Below are positions 1 through 6,401 of a stretch of 9,061 nt of DNA, piece by piece. Location of the stretch: positions 1 to 9,061 of the forward strand of contig JAJZKF010000021.1 in assembly GCA_021804305.1 (NCBI GenBank), given 5' to 3'. The notes under the pieces were generated by a model. The model was not told the DNA's origin, searched no databases, and saw only the letters and a program-made list of their open reading frames with translations. How positions within the stretch are numbered: position 1 is the stretch's first letter; each line of letters begins with the position of its first letter. Made by a program: the position numbers and the translations under genes. The stretch comes from Microcaldota archaeon. Its GTDB lineage: Archaea; Micrarchaeota; Micrarchaeia; Micrarchaeales; CABMGC01.

Positions 1-1
1 G

Positions 2-973
2 AAGGCATACCAGAACTTCTTCAGAAGAGTAAAGGAGAAGAAACATGGGAAGAAACAGGAAGTGGGATTTCCAAGATTCAGGTCAAGAGACAGATACAAA
101 TCAATAACTTATCCACAGGACAACGGTTCTTTCTCAATTCATAAAGGAAGACTCAGGGTTTCGAGAATAGGGTCTATGCCAATAGAACTGCACAGAACAA
201 TCGAAGGCAAAATCAAGACACTTTCAATCAAGAAGGATGCTGATAAATATTATGCAATCTTCACTGCGATAACTGAAATCAAGATTCCAGAAGTGGAAAA
301 TTCAAATCCAGTAGGAATAGACCTGGGGCTAAATTCATTCACCGCACTTTCTGAAGGAACAAAGATAGAGAAACCGAAGTTTATGCAGCAAAAGAAAAGG
401 AGGATTACCCTCTGGCAGAAAAGAGTTGCAAGAAGAGATAAGGGTTCAAAGAGGCGGGAGAAGGCGAAGGCAGGTCTCCAGAAGACATATGAACACATGA
501 CAAACCAATCAGATGACTATCTGCACAAGTTGTCAAAAACACTGGTAACCTCGGGATACACCTCATTCGCAGTTGAAGACCTTCAAATTCAGAATATGGT
601 AAAGAACCACAGACTCGCAGGTGCGATTCATAACGCTTCATGGAACAGGTTCATCCAACTGCTCTCATACAAGGCTGAAAGTGCCGGTTTTAGAGTAGTC
701 AAAGTGGATGCAAGAAATACCTCAAAGACATGCAGTAATTGTGGCAACATCCAGGATACGCCACTTTCCGAAAGGACATATAAGTGCCAGAGATGCGGAA
801 TGTCAAAGGACAGGGATATAAATGCATCAATAAATATATTGCATATGGCAACTACCCTCGGACAGAGGGGAAGTCACGCTCAGGGAGAGAATGTAAGACC
901 TCAACAGGAGGCAACTCTCGACGAACTGAGAACCGATAAAACACATCCTTTGCGGGATGCAGTGATTGCATGA
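2..973 (+). CDS. tnpB: TnpB, RNA-guided nuclease of an IS200/IS605-family element (5' end outside window)
   Basis: TnpB is the RNA-guided RuvC-like DNA endonuclease of IS200/IS605/IS607 transposons and the ancestor of Cas12. The reading frame is open to the left edge, so about 323 C-terminal residues are visible and the N-terminal part is cut by the window, not by mutation. A GTG at 62 is in frame, but typical TnpB sequence (KAYQNFFRRVKEK) precedes it, so it is not the true start. Counting from that GTG, the RuvC residues are all present: D87 in GIDLGL, E172 in VEDL and D252 in DRDINA. A zinc ribbon has C224/C227 (TCSNC) and C242/C245 (KCQRC). No frameshift or stop is seen, so the visible part looks capable of catalysis. 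The tail after RuvC III resembles other archaeal TnpBs and runs into the element's right end. No tnpA is visible; it may lie to the left or be missing. Confidence 0.95.
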   Translation, partial: KAYQNFFRRVKEKKHGKKQEVGFPRFRSRDRYKSITYPQDNGSFSIHKGRLRVSRIGSMPIELHRTIEGKIKTLSIKKDADKYYAIFTAITEIKIPEVENSNPVGIDLGLNSFTALSEGTKIEKPKFMQQKKRRITLWQKRVARRDKGSKRREKAKAGLQKTYEHMTNQSDDYLHKLSKTLVTSGYTSFAVEDLQIQNMVKNHRLAGAIHNASWNRFIQLLSYKAESAGFRVVKVDARNTSKTCSNCGNIQDTPLSERTYKCQRCGMSKDRDINASINILHMATTLGQRGSHAQGENVRPQQEATLDELRTDKTHPLRDAVIA

Positions 974-1016
974 ACGCAGAGGAAGCCCACGCCGTTCACG
1001 GGTGGGAGGATGTCAC
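880..1016 (+). ncRNA. Possible omega/reRNA overlapping the tnpB 3' end and right end (boundaries inferred)
   Basis: In IS200/IS605 elements the guide RNA of TnpB is made from the 3' end of tnpB plus the right end of the element, with its guide taken from the flanking DNA. The position is therefore inferred from family knowledge plus the right-end hairpin seen at 986-1006. The 5' boundary is a guess. If the element ends at TGTCAC (1011-1016), the guide would begin at about 1017 and match the DNA just ahead of the glycosyltransferase gene. Confidence 0.35.
981..1016 (+). mobile_element. Right end (RE) hairpin of the IS200/IS605-type element
   Basis: Eight bases after the tnpB stop lies an imperfect hairpin. 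CCCAC (986-990) pairs with GTGGG (1002-1006), then after a bulged G991, CCG (992-994) pairs with CGG (999-1001) around a TTCA loop. It is followed by AGGATGTCAC. A subterminal hairpin with a short tail is how IS200/IS605 right ends are recognised by the Y1 transposase, and the form GAAGCCCAC-loop-GTGGGAGG-TGTCAC resembles many archaeal tnpB-linked ends. The exact cleavage base, probably after TCAC at 1016, is inferred. The left end is outside the window. Confidence 0.7.
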
Positions 1017-1042
1017 ATAAACCGCAGAGCAATTAGGATACG

Positions 1043-1756
1043 ATGAATATCAAAAAGCCCGAGGTCAGCGTTATAGTCCCTGCGCTGAACGAGGAGAAAT
1101 ACATAAGGTATGCATTCGAAGGCCTCAGTAAGCAGACCTTTCGCAACTTCGAGGTCATAGTGGTTGACGGTGGAAGCACAGACAGAACAAGGGACATATC
1201 GCGCAAGCATGCCCGCGTCATAGTGGACAGGAAGGAAGGGATAGGGAGGGCGAGGAATGCTGGAGCCGCGGCCGCTAGGGGTAGAATCCTTGTATTCATA
1301 GATGCTGACACTAAGCCTTCGCCACAGCTACTGTCCGTATATTCAAAGGCTTTCGCTGACAGGAATACAGTATCTGCCACAGGGCCGATACTGCCTTTAG
1401 AGCATACCACTGAGGCAGTTGAAACTGGATACAGGATTGTCTCTGTTCTTTTCGTGAAGCTCACGTTAGCCCTGCACAGACCTTCGGTCATAGGCTCAAA
1501 TTTTGCAGTTACCCGCGAAGCATTCAGGAAGGCCGGCGGATTCAATCCCAAGCTAATAACCTACGAGGATTGGGATCTTTCGCATAGGCTGCACCGCCTT
1601 GGGAGAATACTATACATTGATGATGCTGTTGTATACACCAGCGTGAGAAGGGTTGCAGAATGGGGGATTTTCGGCTTTTTCAAATTCCACGTCGGAAACA
1701 TGTTCCGCTATAACCTGTTCAAAAAGCCAAAGACGAGCTATAACCCTGTGAGATGA
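1043..1756 (+). CDS. Family 2 glycosyltransferase
   Basis: This 237-residue protein is a GT-A fold glycosyltransferase that would transfer a sugar from a nucleotide-sugar donor, probably for cell-surface glycan or lipid-linked oligosaccharide synthesis at the cytoplasmic membrane face. The N-terminus has the family start VSVIVPALNEEKYI (residues 8-21), then VVDGGSTDRT (D42) for nucleotide binding, the metal-binding DAD (87-89), and an acceptor-side ED motif in YEDWDLSHRL (E175, D176, D178). No clear transmembrane helix is present. Residues 208-225 are aromatic and hydrophobic (WGIFGFFKF) and may touch the membrane. Donor and acceptor cannot be told from sequence. The ATG lies about 27 bases after the IS right end and has only a weak AGGA in front, so the insertion may have altered its promoter. 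A weak ATAAA at 1017-1021 is the only TATA-like string. Its end is one base from the end of the convergent protease gene. Confidence 0.9.
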   Translation: MNIKKPEVSVIVPALNEEKYIRYAFEGLSKQTFRNFEVIVVDGGSTDRTRDISRKHARVIVDRKEGIGRARNAGAAAARGRILVFIDADTKPSPQLLSVYSKAFADRNTVSATGPILPLEHTTEAVETGYRIVSVLFVKLTLALHRPSVIGSNFAVTREAFRKAGGFNPKLITYEDWDLSHRLHRLGRILYIDDAVVYTSVRRVAEWGIFGFFKFHVGNMFRYNLFKKPKTSYNPVR

Positions 1757-1766
1757 ATCATCTCAC
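1748..1766. repeat. Perfect palindrome spanning both stop codons of convergent genes
   Basis: GTGAGATGA and TCATCTCAC are perfectly complementary 9-base arms around the single central base A1757. The left arm encodes Val-Arg-stop of the glycosyltransferase. The right arm, read on the other strand, encodes Val-Arg-stop of the protease. RNA from either strand could fold, but the one-base loop is too tight for the innermost pairs to form. It may act as a two-way transcript 3' end; archaeal terminators usually depend on T-runs, which are lacking here. Confidence 0.6.
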
Positions 1767-2636
1767 GAAAGCCAAAACCGCGAGGCTGTTTATAAGAACA
1801 TGGGCTAATAACGAAGGATATATCGATTTCGTCTTTCTGAACACGTAACCTGAAAGGAGCCCAAAGGCAAGAGCCGCGATTACCTCTATGGCAAAAGTCG
1901 AATCATATGTCGCATGGCCGAGCCCGAAAATTACTGCACTTATCAGTATTCCTGCCCTTGGTACAAGAAATCCCCTGAAAAAGATCTCCTCGTTGACAGG
2001 AGCTATCACTGCCGAAAAAACATAGAACCAGAGCGGAGCACCTGCAAGAACAAGGCCAACATTTGTGTTTATCTGCGTGCCTGTCGCTATGCTGAACAGC
2101 GAGACCCCAAGCTCGACAAGCAGGAATATGAAGAAAAGAAGGAGCCCTATCCCTACGTTCTGCACAGTGAATCGGCTGCGCCCTATTCCCAGCGAGCCAA
2201 TCTCCATTCTGAGATTCCTCTTCTTGAAGAGCAGCATGTAAACGAAAACCGAGGATGAAAACGATAGTGATGTCGCAGCGTCGTAGGAAGACAAGGCCTG
2301 CGCCTGCGGTATAATGTCCGAGTAGATCAGCACCTGCGCTGCTGCTGTTATGAGGAGAAGGCAGAGCATGAATATTGCGATAAAAGCAAGCTCAAAAAGC
2401 ATGCAGCGAGATGCCTCTTTAAGCGCTAACTTCCTTGCAACTATAAGGTAAACAAATGCTATTATCGCTATTGCGATGTCAATGGCCAGTATGTAACCTG
2501 CAGCTCCACTCCACTCTGAGGCCTGCACCGTGTATGAGGACGAAGACTGCAGCGCCACCGAGGCAAAGATCAGCGCGAGTATCGTTGACTGGAGTAAATC
2601 CAATCCGATGAAAAGCGCAACGTATCTTGGATCCAA
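1758..2636 (-). CDS. CPBP-family intramembrane protease (CAAX protease / Abi-like), TTG start
   Basis: This 292-residue polytopic membrane protein has roughly eight hydrophobic segments. The three CPBP (Rce1-like) motifs sit in the C-terminal half: EExxxR as EEIFFR (E216, E217, R221), FxxxH as FGLGH (F237, H241), and HxxxN as HVLIN (H279, N283). These are the catalytic glutamates and histidines of the glutamate intramembrane protease family, so it is probably active. Prokaryotic substrates are mostly unknown; roles in peptide processing or self-immunity are known for relatives. The first usable start is TTG at 2636, with AGG a few bases upstream. The frame stays open further upstream but only through the S27ae gene in another frame and without ATG or GTG, so a longer form is unlikely. 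It follows S27ae by 63 bases and may be the last gene of that operon. Confidence 0.87.
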   Translation of the reverse strand: MDPRYVALFIGLDLLQSTILALIFASVALQSSSSYTVQASEWSGAAGYILAIDIAIAIIAFVYLIVARKLALKEASRCMLFELAFIAIFMLCLLLITAAAQVLIYSDIIPQAQALSSYDAATSLSFSSSVFVYMLLFKKRNLRMEIGSLGIGRSRFTVQNVGIGLLLFFIFLLVELGVSLFSIATGTQINTNVGLVLAGAPLWFYVFSAVIAPVNEEIFFRGFLVPRAGILISAVIFGLGHATYDSTFAIEVIAALAFGLLSGYVFRKTKSIYPSLLAHVLINSLAVLAFVR

Positions 2637-2699
2637 GGCATACCTTTTCCTGACAGCTGGCCTGCTTCCCGATCCCCTCTTACTTATGAAACCATCTCC

Positions 2700-2837
2700 C
2701 TACTTCTTCTTCCATTCAGTGTATCCGCACTTCCCGCAAGAAAATCTATCGTTGTGGTTTGCCATCCTTACGCCGCATTTAGGGCAGAACTTCTCAACAG
2801 CAGAATAGTCTTTTTTAGCTCCTTTTTCTTTCGCCAT
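2700..2837 (-). CDS. rps27ae: 30S ribosomal protein S27ae
   Basis: This small gene codes for 45 residues and belongs to the archaeal/eukaryotic ribosomal protein S27a family (eS31), a zinc-ribbon protein of the small subunit head. The protein reads [20 protein letters not shown] onward. Two CxxC pairs (C18/C21 and C34/C37) form the zinc site, and the C-terminus is the family ending GYTEWKKK. Archaeal S27ae lacks the ubiquitin fusion of eukaryotes and is normally 45-70 residues, so it looks complete. The ATG at 2837 has GGTG five bases upstream, a good archaeal ribosome binding site. It follows S24e by 14 bases, the usual archaeal pairing, and is transcribed with it. Confidence 0.96.
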   Translation of the reverse strand: MAKEKGAKKDYSAVEKFCPKCGVRMANHNDRFSCGKCGYTEWKKK

Positions 2838-2851
2838 AAAAACACCAAAGA

Positions 2852-3136
2852 TCATTCCTTAGCCTTTGCTTCTCCTCCTGCTGCCTTCTTCCTACTCAGG
2901 CGTTCCATGTCTTCCTTCTTGCTGTAGGAGTGCAATGTAACTTCGCTTCTCTTGTCTCCGAAAAGCTGATCTATGCTTATCACCGCAGTAGCATCGGGCA
3001 AAAGCCCAAGCTTCTTGCATGCTTCTTCCTTCACCTCGCTCCTTGGAGGAGTCTTGCCATCGTAAGAAACCTCAAGGCGTATCTCCCTTCTTTTAAGAAG
3101 CTTGTTGTTTACGTCTTCTTTCACTTCCATTTCCAT
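2852..3136 (-). CDS. rps24e: 30S ribosomal protein S24e
   Basis: This 94-residue protein matches the S24e (eS24) family of archaeal and eukaryotic small-subunit proteins. It begins [19 protein letters not shown], the typical start with an N-P/N-L-x-R-R-E element, followed by [16 protein letters not shown] (about 30-45) and the [17 protein letters not shown] region (about 55-71). The C-terminus is a basic, Ala/Lys-rich tail ([12 protein letters not shown]), as is common for ribosomal proteins. ATG at 3136 is chosen; it is preceded by GTGAT, complementary to the archaeal 16S 3' end. A second ATG two codons in is possible. It lies 23 bases after aIF5A and 14 before S27ae in one operon. Confidence 0.95.
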   Translation of the reverse strand: MEMEVKEDVNNKLLKRREIRLEVSYDGKTPPRSEVKEEACKKLGLLPDATAVISIDQLFGDKRSEVTLHSYSKKEDMERLSRKKAAGGEAKAKE

Positions 3137-3159
3137 ATAATCACTTGCACTATTGCTTA

Positions 3160-3564
3160 CTATCCGCCGCTGAGCACCTTTGTCATTGCCTTGCTTTCCA
3201 TGTACTCCATGACCTCTACTTCCGCCCCGGGTTTAACAGAGCCGACCAGATCGTCAGGCACGCCAAGGTAATAAGTCTCATAAGTCTCAAGGTCCATTAG
3301 CTGCGCGGTCTTGTCAGAGATCGAGACGATCTGTGCCTTCTTCTTCACTATTATGGGCACTTCCGCATCAGCGCTGCTCGGCTTCAGCAGCGTCCTTTTC
3401 TGCCCATCGAATACTCCTACTGCAGTTATTCTCATCTTCGCGGCTCCGTGCTTTCCTGGAGCAGACGTCTCAACGTCGACAACCTTGCAAGGCACGTTGT
3501 CTATAAGTATATACCTGCCTGACTTGATCTCCTTCATTGAGGAATACATAACTTCTCCTGCCAT
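3160..3564 (-). CDS. eif5A: Translation initiation factor 5A (aIF5A)
   Basis: aIF5A binds the ribosomal E site and helps peptide-bond formation and elongation through difficult sequences such as polyproline. The 134-residue length is normal. The N-terminal SH3-like domain has the modification loop SAPGKHGAAK, in which K38 is the lysine that deoxyhypusine synthase modifies. The C-terminal OB-fold domain covers about 70-130 (VPIIVKKKAQIVSI onward, with the family-like LMDLETYETYYLGVPDDL). The ATG at 3564 is supported by homology to the family N-terminus (EVMYSSMKEIKSGRYILID). It heads the operon aIF5A-S24e-S27ae-(protease). A TATA box at 3621-3628 on the same strand places the transcript start near 3598, a leader of about 35 bases. 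Confidence 0.97.
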   Translation of the reverse strand: MAGEVMYSSMKEIKSGRYILIDNVPCKVVDVETSAPGKHGAAKMRITAVGVFDGQKRTLLKPSSADAEVPIIVKKKAQIVSISDKTAQLMDLETYETYYLGVPDDLVGSVKPGAEVEVMEYMESKAMTKVLSGG

Positions 3565-3620
3565 GGCATCATCTCAACAATTCTAACCGTAAACATTCTG
3601 AAAGGAGATGGCGTTAATAA

Positions 3621-3628
3621 TATATAAA
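3621..3628 (-). promoter_or_regulatory. TATA box for the aIF5A-S24e-S27ae operon
   Basis: On the minus strand the sequence reads GGGTTTATATATTATTAACG. TTTATATA is a strong archaeal TATA element, and the purine-rich GGG in front may be part of a BRE. A start 25-27 bases downstream would fall near 3598, leaving about 35 bases before the aIF5A ATG. Confidence 0.65.
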
Positions 3629-3740
3629 CCCATCTGATTGCACTCGCCCCTCCATACGCTAATGCCTGTAGTATTGCGTATCTCTATTAGTTTAAATACT
3701 GGCAAAAGCATAAAGCAGTTCCACTTTCCTGCACAATAGG

Positions 3741-3750
3741 GATAAATAAC
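3741..3750 (+). promoter_or_regulatory. Candidate TATA box for the ankyrin-like gene
   Basis: GATAAATAAC lies about 32 bases before the ATG at 3778, so transcripts would start near 3772 with almost no leader, as at other genes here. A second candidate, TTTAAATA at 3691-3698, would give a leader of about 57 bases. Which is used cannot be decided from sequence. The rest of the 3565-3777 spacer shows nothing else. Confidence 0.45.
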
Positions 3751-3777
3751 ATGGCATACAAATAAGATAGCGATCAA

Positions 3778-4356
3778 ATGCCAAGAGCAATCGCAAACCC
3801 AGCTTCAACTCTTAGCAGCAAAGCCATGCCAAAGGCATTTGCACTGGAACTTCTTAGGACGGATCCAATGCACATGGTAAGGACTACTGATAATTACGGA
3901 TGGACCGAACTCGCAAAGACTGTTTCCATTCATCCTGATGTGGCTCTGCGCCTTGCAAGGGGCGCCTCGGGTCTCCGGCTTCTTGAAAATGCAAGAAATA
4001 CTGACGGATGGCGGGCCATGCATTCCGCGGTAGCTCACAGGGGCGTAGCCGAGCATCTAACTGGTACTCCTGCATCCGTATTCCGCATCGCACAGGTAGC
4101 GGACGATGCAGGATGGAGTGTCCTACACGAAATTGTCGAGAAACACGGGGAGATAGCAGCAAGGCTCGCAGTAGACAGCATAGACCTTCTTGATTCCACA
4201 AAGACAAGACTTGGCGAGAGCGCTCTAGATGTTGCAATCTTGCATGTAAACGCTGCGCGCAGGGTGCTTGAGGTCCATGGGGACAGCCTCCAAAAGAGAA
4301 GCAGGAAGCGCCTCATTAAACTGATCGCAGAAATGGAAGGGCTAAGACGGGAGTAA
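3778..4356 (+). CDS. Ankyrin-like helical repeat protein, function unknown
   Basis: The 192-residue protein has no signal peptide or membrane segment, so it is probably cytoplasmic. It carries three to four units of about 35 residues, each opening with a turn G-W/E: DNYGWTELAKTV (G41), TDGWRAMHSAV (G77), DAGWSVLHEIV (G112) and LGESALDVAIL (G146). Each unit continues as helix-turn-helix with Ala/Leu-rich second helices (DVALRLA, EIAARLAV, NAARRVL). Spacing of 36, 35 and 34 matches ankyrin repeats, and WSVLHEIVEKHG resembles the ankyrin TPLHxAAxxG core, though Trp replaces Thr-Pro. The C-terminus is a basic helix (SLQKRSRKRLIKLIAEM). Such proteins usually bind other proteins; no partner is suggested. 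ATG at 3778 fits the near TATA box, with M17 as a less likely alternative. Its last 15 bases overlap the end of the convergent isomerase gene. Confidence 0.8.
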   Translation: MPRAIANPASTLSSKAMPKAFALELLRTDPMHMVRTTDNYGWTELAKTVSIHPDVALRLARGASGLRLLENARNTDGWRAMHSAVAHRGVAEHLTGTPASVFRIAQVADDAGWSVLHEIVEKHGEIAARLAVDSIDLLDSTKTRLGESALDVAILHVNAARRVLEVHGDSLQKRSRKRLIKLIAEMEGLRRE

Positions 4357-5160
4357 CTGCGCCACAGGTCCGCTGCCTACAGCCTTGAGCATCGCCTCCA
4401 TCTTCGCAGCGTCGGTCCCTGCTTTCCCGACAAGCACTCCTCTTATCCCATTCACCGAAAGATAAGCAGAAACATTGGCGGGCTCGACGCTACCTCCGTA
4501 TATTATCCTTATCCTGTCTGCCTTTTCCTTTACGAAAAGGCTGTACAGGTGCCTCCTTATCATCTTGCACGCTTCGTTCACTTCCGTCACGTCCGGAATC
4601 CTTGAGATCCTGTTTGAGCTTATGGCCCAGACAGGCTCGTAAGCAACGATGAGCTTCTCTATGCCCTCCTTAGCCTCCGCGGAGATGCCTTCCAGCCCTC
4701 CAACCAGCTGCTTCTTTATTGCGTTGTTGGTGGCACCACGATACCTCTCTTCTTCAGTCTCTCCAGTGCACAGTATCGGGATTATCTGGGAATTTAAGCA
4801 TATGTCAAGCTTCCTGTTGATGAGCGCATCGCTCTCCTTTGTCTCTGGAGCCTTCCTGTGCCTCCTCTCCGAATGGCCTATTATGGCGAACTCGCACCCA
4901 GCCTCCTCAAGCACCTCTATTGGTGTGCTCCCAGTCTTCGCTCCTTTGCCTCCTATGTCGATATCCTGTGCGCAAAGAGAGATGCCTGCCTTCGAGATGA
5001 TCTCACCTACCCTGCATAGCGCAAGGTTAGTGGGAGCTATGGCAAGAAGGCACCCTTTTTCAGAATCGGAGAAGCTCTCGGCTATGGCCTCCGCGGTCCT
5101 CACCGATTCCGCAATGCCAAGGTAAGCCTTCCAGTTGCATATAACGAGCCTCTTATCCAT
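4342..5160 (-). CDS. tpiA: Triosephosphate isomerase, bacterial type
   Basis: TPI interconverts glyceraldehyde 3-phosphate and dihydroxyacetone phosphate. The protein from ATG 5160 has 272 residues, longer than the 220-230 of archaeal TPIs and close to bacterial ones. Catalytic residues are present: K11 in VICNWK, H96 in IIGHSERR and E175 in VAYEPVWAI. YGGSVEPANV (221-230) and GVLVGKAG (241-248) form the phosphate site. GHSE and YEPVWAI are bacterial/eukaryotic forms; archaeal enzymes usually have NHSE and EPPELIGTG. The tip of loop 6, normally GTGKTAT, reads SSNRISRI. The C-terminal GSGPVAQLLPS is an extra tail. ATG 5160 is chosen because family proteins start just before the NWK motif. ATGs at 5184 (GGAAGG upstream) and 5196 (near the predicted transcript start) would add 8 or 12 residues. 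It is divergent from the FBP aldolase/phosphatase gene. Confidence 0.93.
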   Translation of the reverse strand: MDKRLVICNWKAYLGIAESVRTAEAIAESFSDSEKGCLLAIAPTNLALCRVGEIISKAGISLCAQDIDIGGKGAKTGSTPIEVLEEAGCEFAIIGHSERRHRKAPETKESDALINRKLDICLNSQIIPILCTGETEEERYRGATNNAIKKQLVGGLEGISAEAKEGIEKLIVAYEPVWAISSNRISRIPDVTEVNEACKMIRRHLYSLFVKEKADRIRIIYGGSVEPANVSAYLSVNGIRGVLVGKAGTDAAKMEAMLKAVGSGPVAQLLPS

Positions 5161-5215
5161 GTGCTGTTGCGCCTGGGCTTCCATAGTGCCTTCCATACAC
5201 TGAAATGGTAATATA

Positions 5216-5225
5216 CTTATATAAG
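5216..5225. promoter_or_regulatory. Self-complementary TATA box shared by divergent tpi and FBP aldolase/phosphatase genes
   Basis: CTTATATAAG is its own reverse complement and is the only clear TATA element between the two divergent genes. Rightward, it predicts a start near 5247, eight bases before the aldolase/phosphatase ATG. Leftward, it predicts a start near 5194, at or before the isomerase start codons (5196, 5184, 5160). Direction would then be set by flanking BRE sequences. Confidence 0.65.
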
Positions 5226-5254
5226 CCTTCAATTGCCAAGCCATCTCGATTGTT

Positions 5255-6337
5255 ATGAAGGTCACTATCACTGCAATAAAGGCTGACATAGGCTCTATAG
5301 GCGGGCACACAAGGCCAAGCGAAGAGGTGCTAAAGAGCGTTAGCGATTTCATATCTGCAGGAAAGGAAAAGGCAGGCATAATCGACCAGTACATAGGGTA
5401 CACCGGCGATGACATACATTTGCTGCTCTCTCACACCCATGGCATAAACAACAATGAGGTGCATAAGCTTGCATGGGATGCGTTCAAGGCAGGCACCGAG
5501 GTAGCCAAAAGCCAGGGGCTTTACGGGGCAGGGCAGGATCTCCTAAAGGATGCCTTCTCTGGTAACGTGCGCGGCATGGGTCCCGGCGTCGCAGAGCTAG
5601 AGTTCGAGGAGAGGCCTAACGAAGCGTTTGCCCTCTTCACAATGGACAAGACCGAACCCGGAGCATTCAATTTTCCACTCTACAGGCTATTCTGCGAAGC
5701 AACAGCAAACACCGGCCTTATACTCAATCCACTGCTATCGAAAGGGGTGGTCATAGCTGTCATGGACGTGATGGAAGGCAGGACAGCGGAATTCCATGTT
5801 CCTGAAGACAACTTCCTTCTAGCGGCGGTGTTAATGTATCCAGGAAGGTACGTAGTTGACACTGTAAGGAACAGCGAAGGCCCGATACTATCCGCAACTA
5901 CAGACAGGTTGCACAACGTCGCAGGCACCTACGTCGGCAAGGACGACCCTGCGGCGCTGATGCGTCTGCAGAAAGGGTTTCCCGCGACGGAAGAGGCATG
6001 CTCCGTATTCAAAACGGCGCATTACGTGGCCGGAGATGCAAGGGGAAGTCATCATATGCCTCTAATGCCGGTCAAGGTACGTACGCCGGCAAGCGCAAAC
6101 TTCTGCATACCGATCGTAAGCTGCGTACTGTTCAGCATGCACAACGGTTTCTTCACTGCTCACATCGATGCCTTCGACACTCCGGACTGGGAGTACAGCC
6201 GCAAAAAGGCCATAAAGAAGGCGGAGTACATGCGCGAACAGGGATTCGTCCATCCGGCAACGCTGATACCAGAGGAGCTCGAATACAACAAAGGCTACAA
6301 CGCCATGATGGACGAAGTCAAGAAGAGGTTCAAGTGA
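5255..6337 (+). CDS. fbp: Fructose-1,6-bisphosphate aldolase/phosphatase (bifunctional, archaeal type)
   Basis: This ancestral gluconeogenic enzyme condenses GAP and DHAP to fructose 1,6-bisphosphate and then removes the 1-phosphate to give fructose 6-phosphate, making the pathway one-way. The 360 residues fit the family (about 360-400). Family motifs in order are: IKADIGSIGGH (8-18), GDDIHLLLSHTHG (51-63) with metal-binding acidic and histidine residues, GLYGAGQDLLKDAFSGNVRG (88-107), GPGVAELEFEERP (109-121), DKTEPGAFNFPLYR (131-144), TYVGKDDP (225-232), where K229 matches the Schiff-base lysine and Y226 lies by the aldol active site, and RGSHHMPLMPV (263-273). All key residues look intact. 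The start is fixed by MKVTITAIKAD, which matches the family, and by the TATA box 30-39 bases upstream, which leaves a very short leader. The divergent tpi supplies the DHAP/GAP equilibrium for this step. Confidence 0.97.
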   Translation: MKVTITAIKADIGSIGGHTRPSEEVLKSVSDFISAGKEKAGIIDQYIGYTGDDIHLLLSHTHGINNNEVHKLAWDAFKAGTEVAKSQGLYGAGQDLLKDAFSGNVRGMGPGVAELEFEERPNEAFALFTMDKTEPGAFNFPLYRLFCEATANTGLILNPLLSKGVVIAVMDVMEGRTAEFHVPEDNFLLAAVLMYPGRYVVDTVRNSEGPILSATTDRLHNVAGTYVGKDDPAALMRLQKGFPATEEACSVFKTAHYVAGDARGSHHMPLMPVKVRTPASANFCIPIVSCVLFSMHNGFFTAHIDAFDTPDWEYSRKKAIKKAEYMREQGFVHPATLIPEELEYNKGYNAMMDEVKKRFK

Positions 6338-6374
6338 CCCTCTTCCTGACAGATGCACAGAAATTCAACAATTC

Positions 6375-6397
6375 GCCCTGTAATTGGACTTACGGGC
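6375..6397. repeat. Hairpin downstream of the FBP aldolase/phosphatase gene
   Basis: GCCC (6375-6378) pairs with GGGC (6394-6397) and, after bulged T6379, GTAA (6380-6383) pairs with TTAC (6390-6393) around a six-base loop. It lies 37 bases after the stop codon, with T-runs (CTTTTGCTTT) about 15 bases further on. It could mark the transcript 3' end, but it also lies directly before the TATA box at 6402. Confidence 0.4.
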
Positions 6398-6401
6398 AAA
6401 G

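Noticed and set aside
1914..2258. Plus-strand 114-codon frame with several cysteines
   Set aside because: It lies fully antisense inside the CPBP protease gene, whose catalytic motifs are intact. The cysteines do not form a recognisable metal site.
2530..2808. Plus-strand frame across the S27ae gene and protease start
   Set aside because: S27ae on the minus strand is unambiguous from its two CxxC pairs and GYTEW ending.
3884..4316. Minus-strand frames opposite the ankyrin-like gene
   Set aside because: The plus-strand frame shows a regular 34-36 residue repeat and a promoter; the minus frames show neither.
5161..5415. N-terminal extension of the isomerase frame up to 5415
   Set aside because: It runs antisense through the FBP aldolase/phosphatase gene and across the shared TATA box. 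Family proteins start just before the NWK motif.
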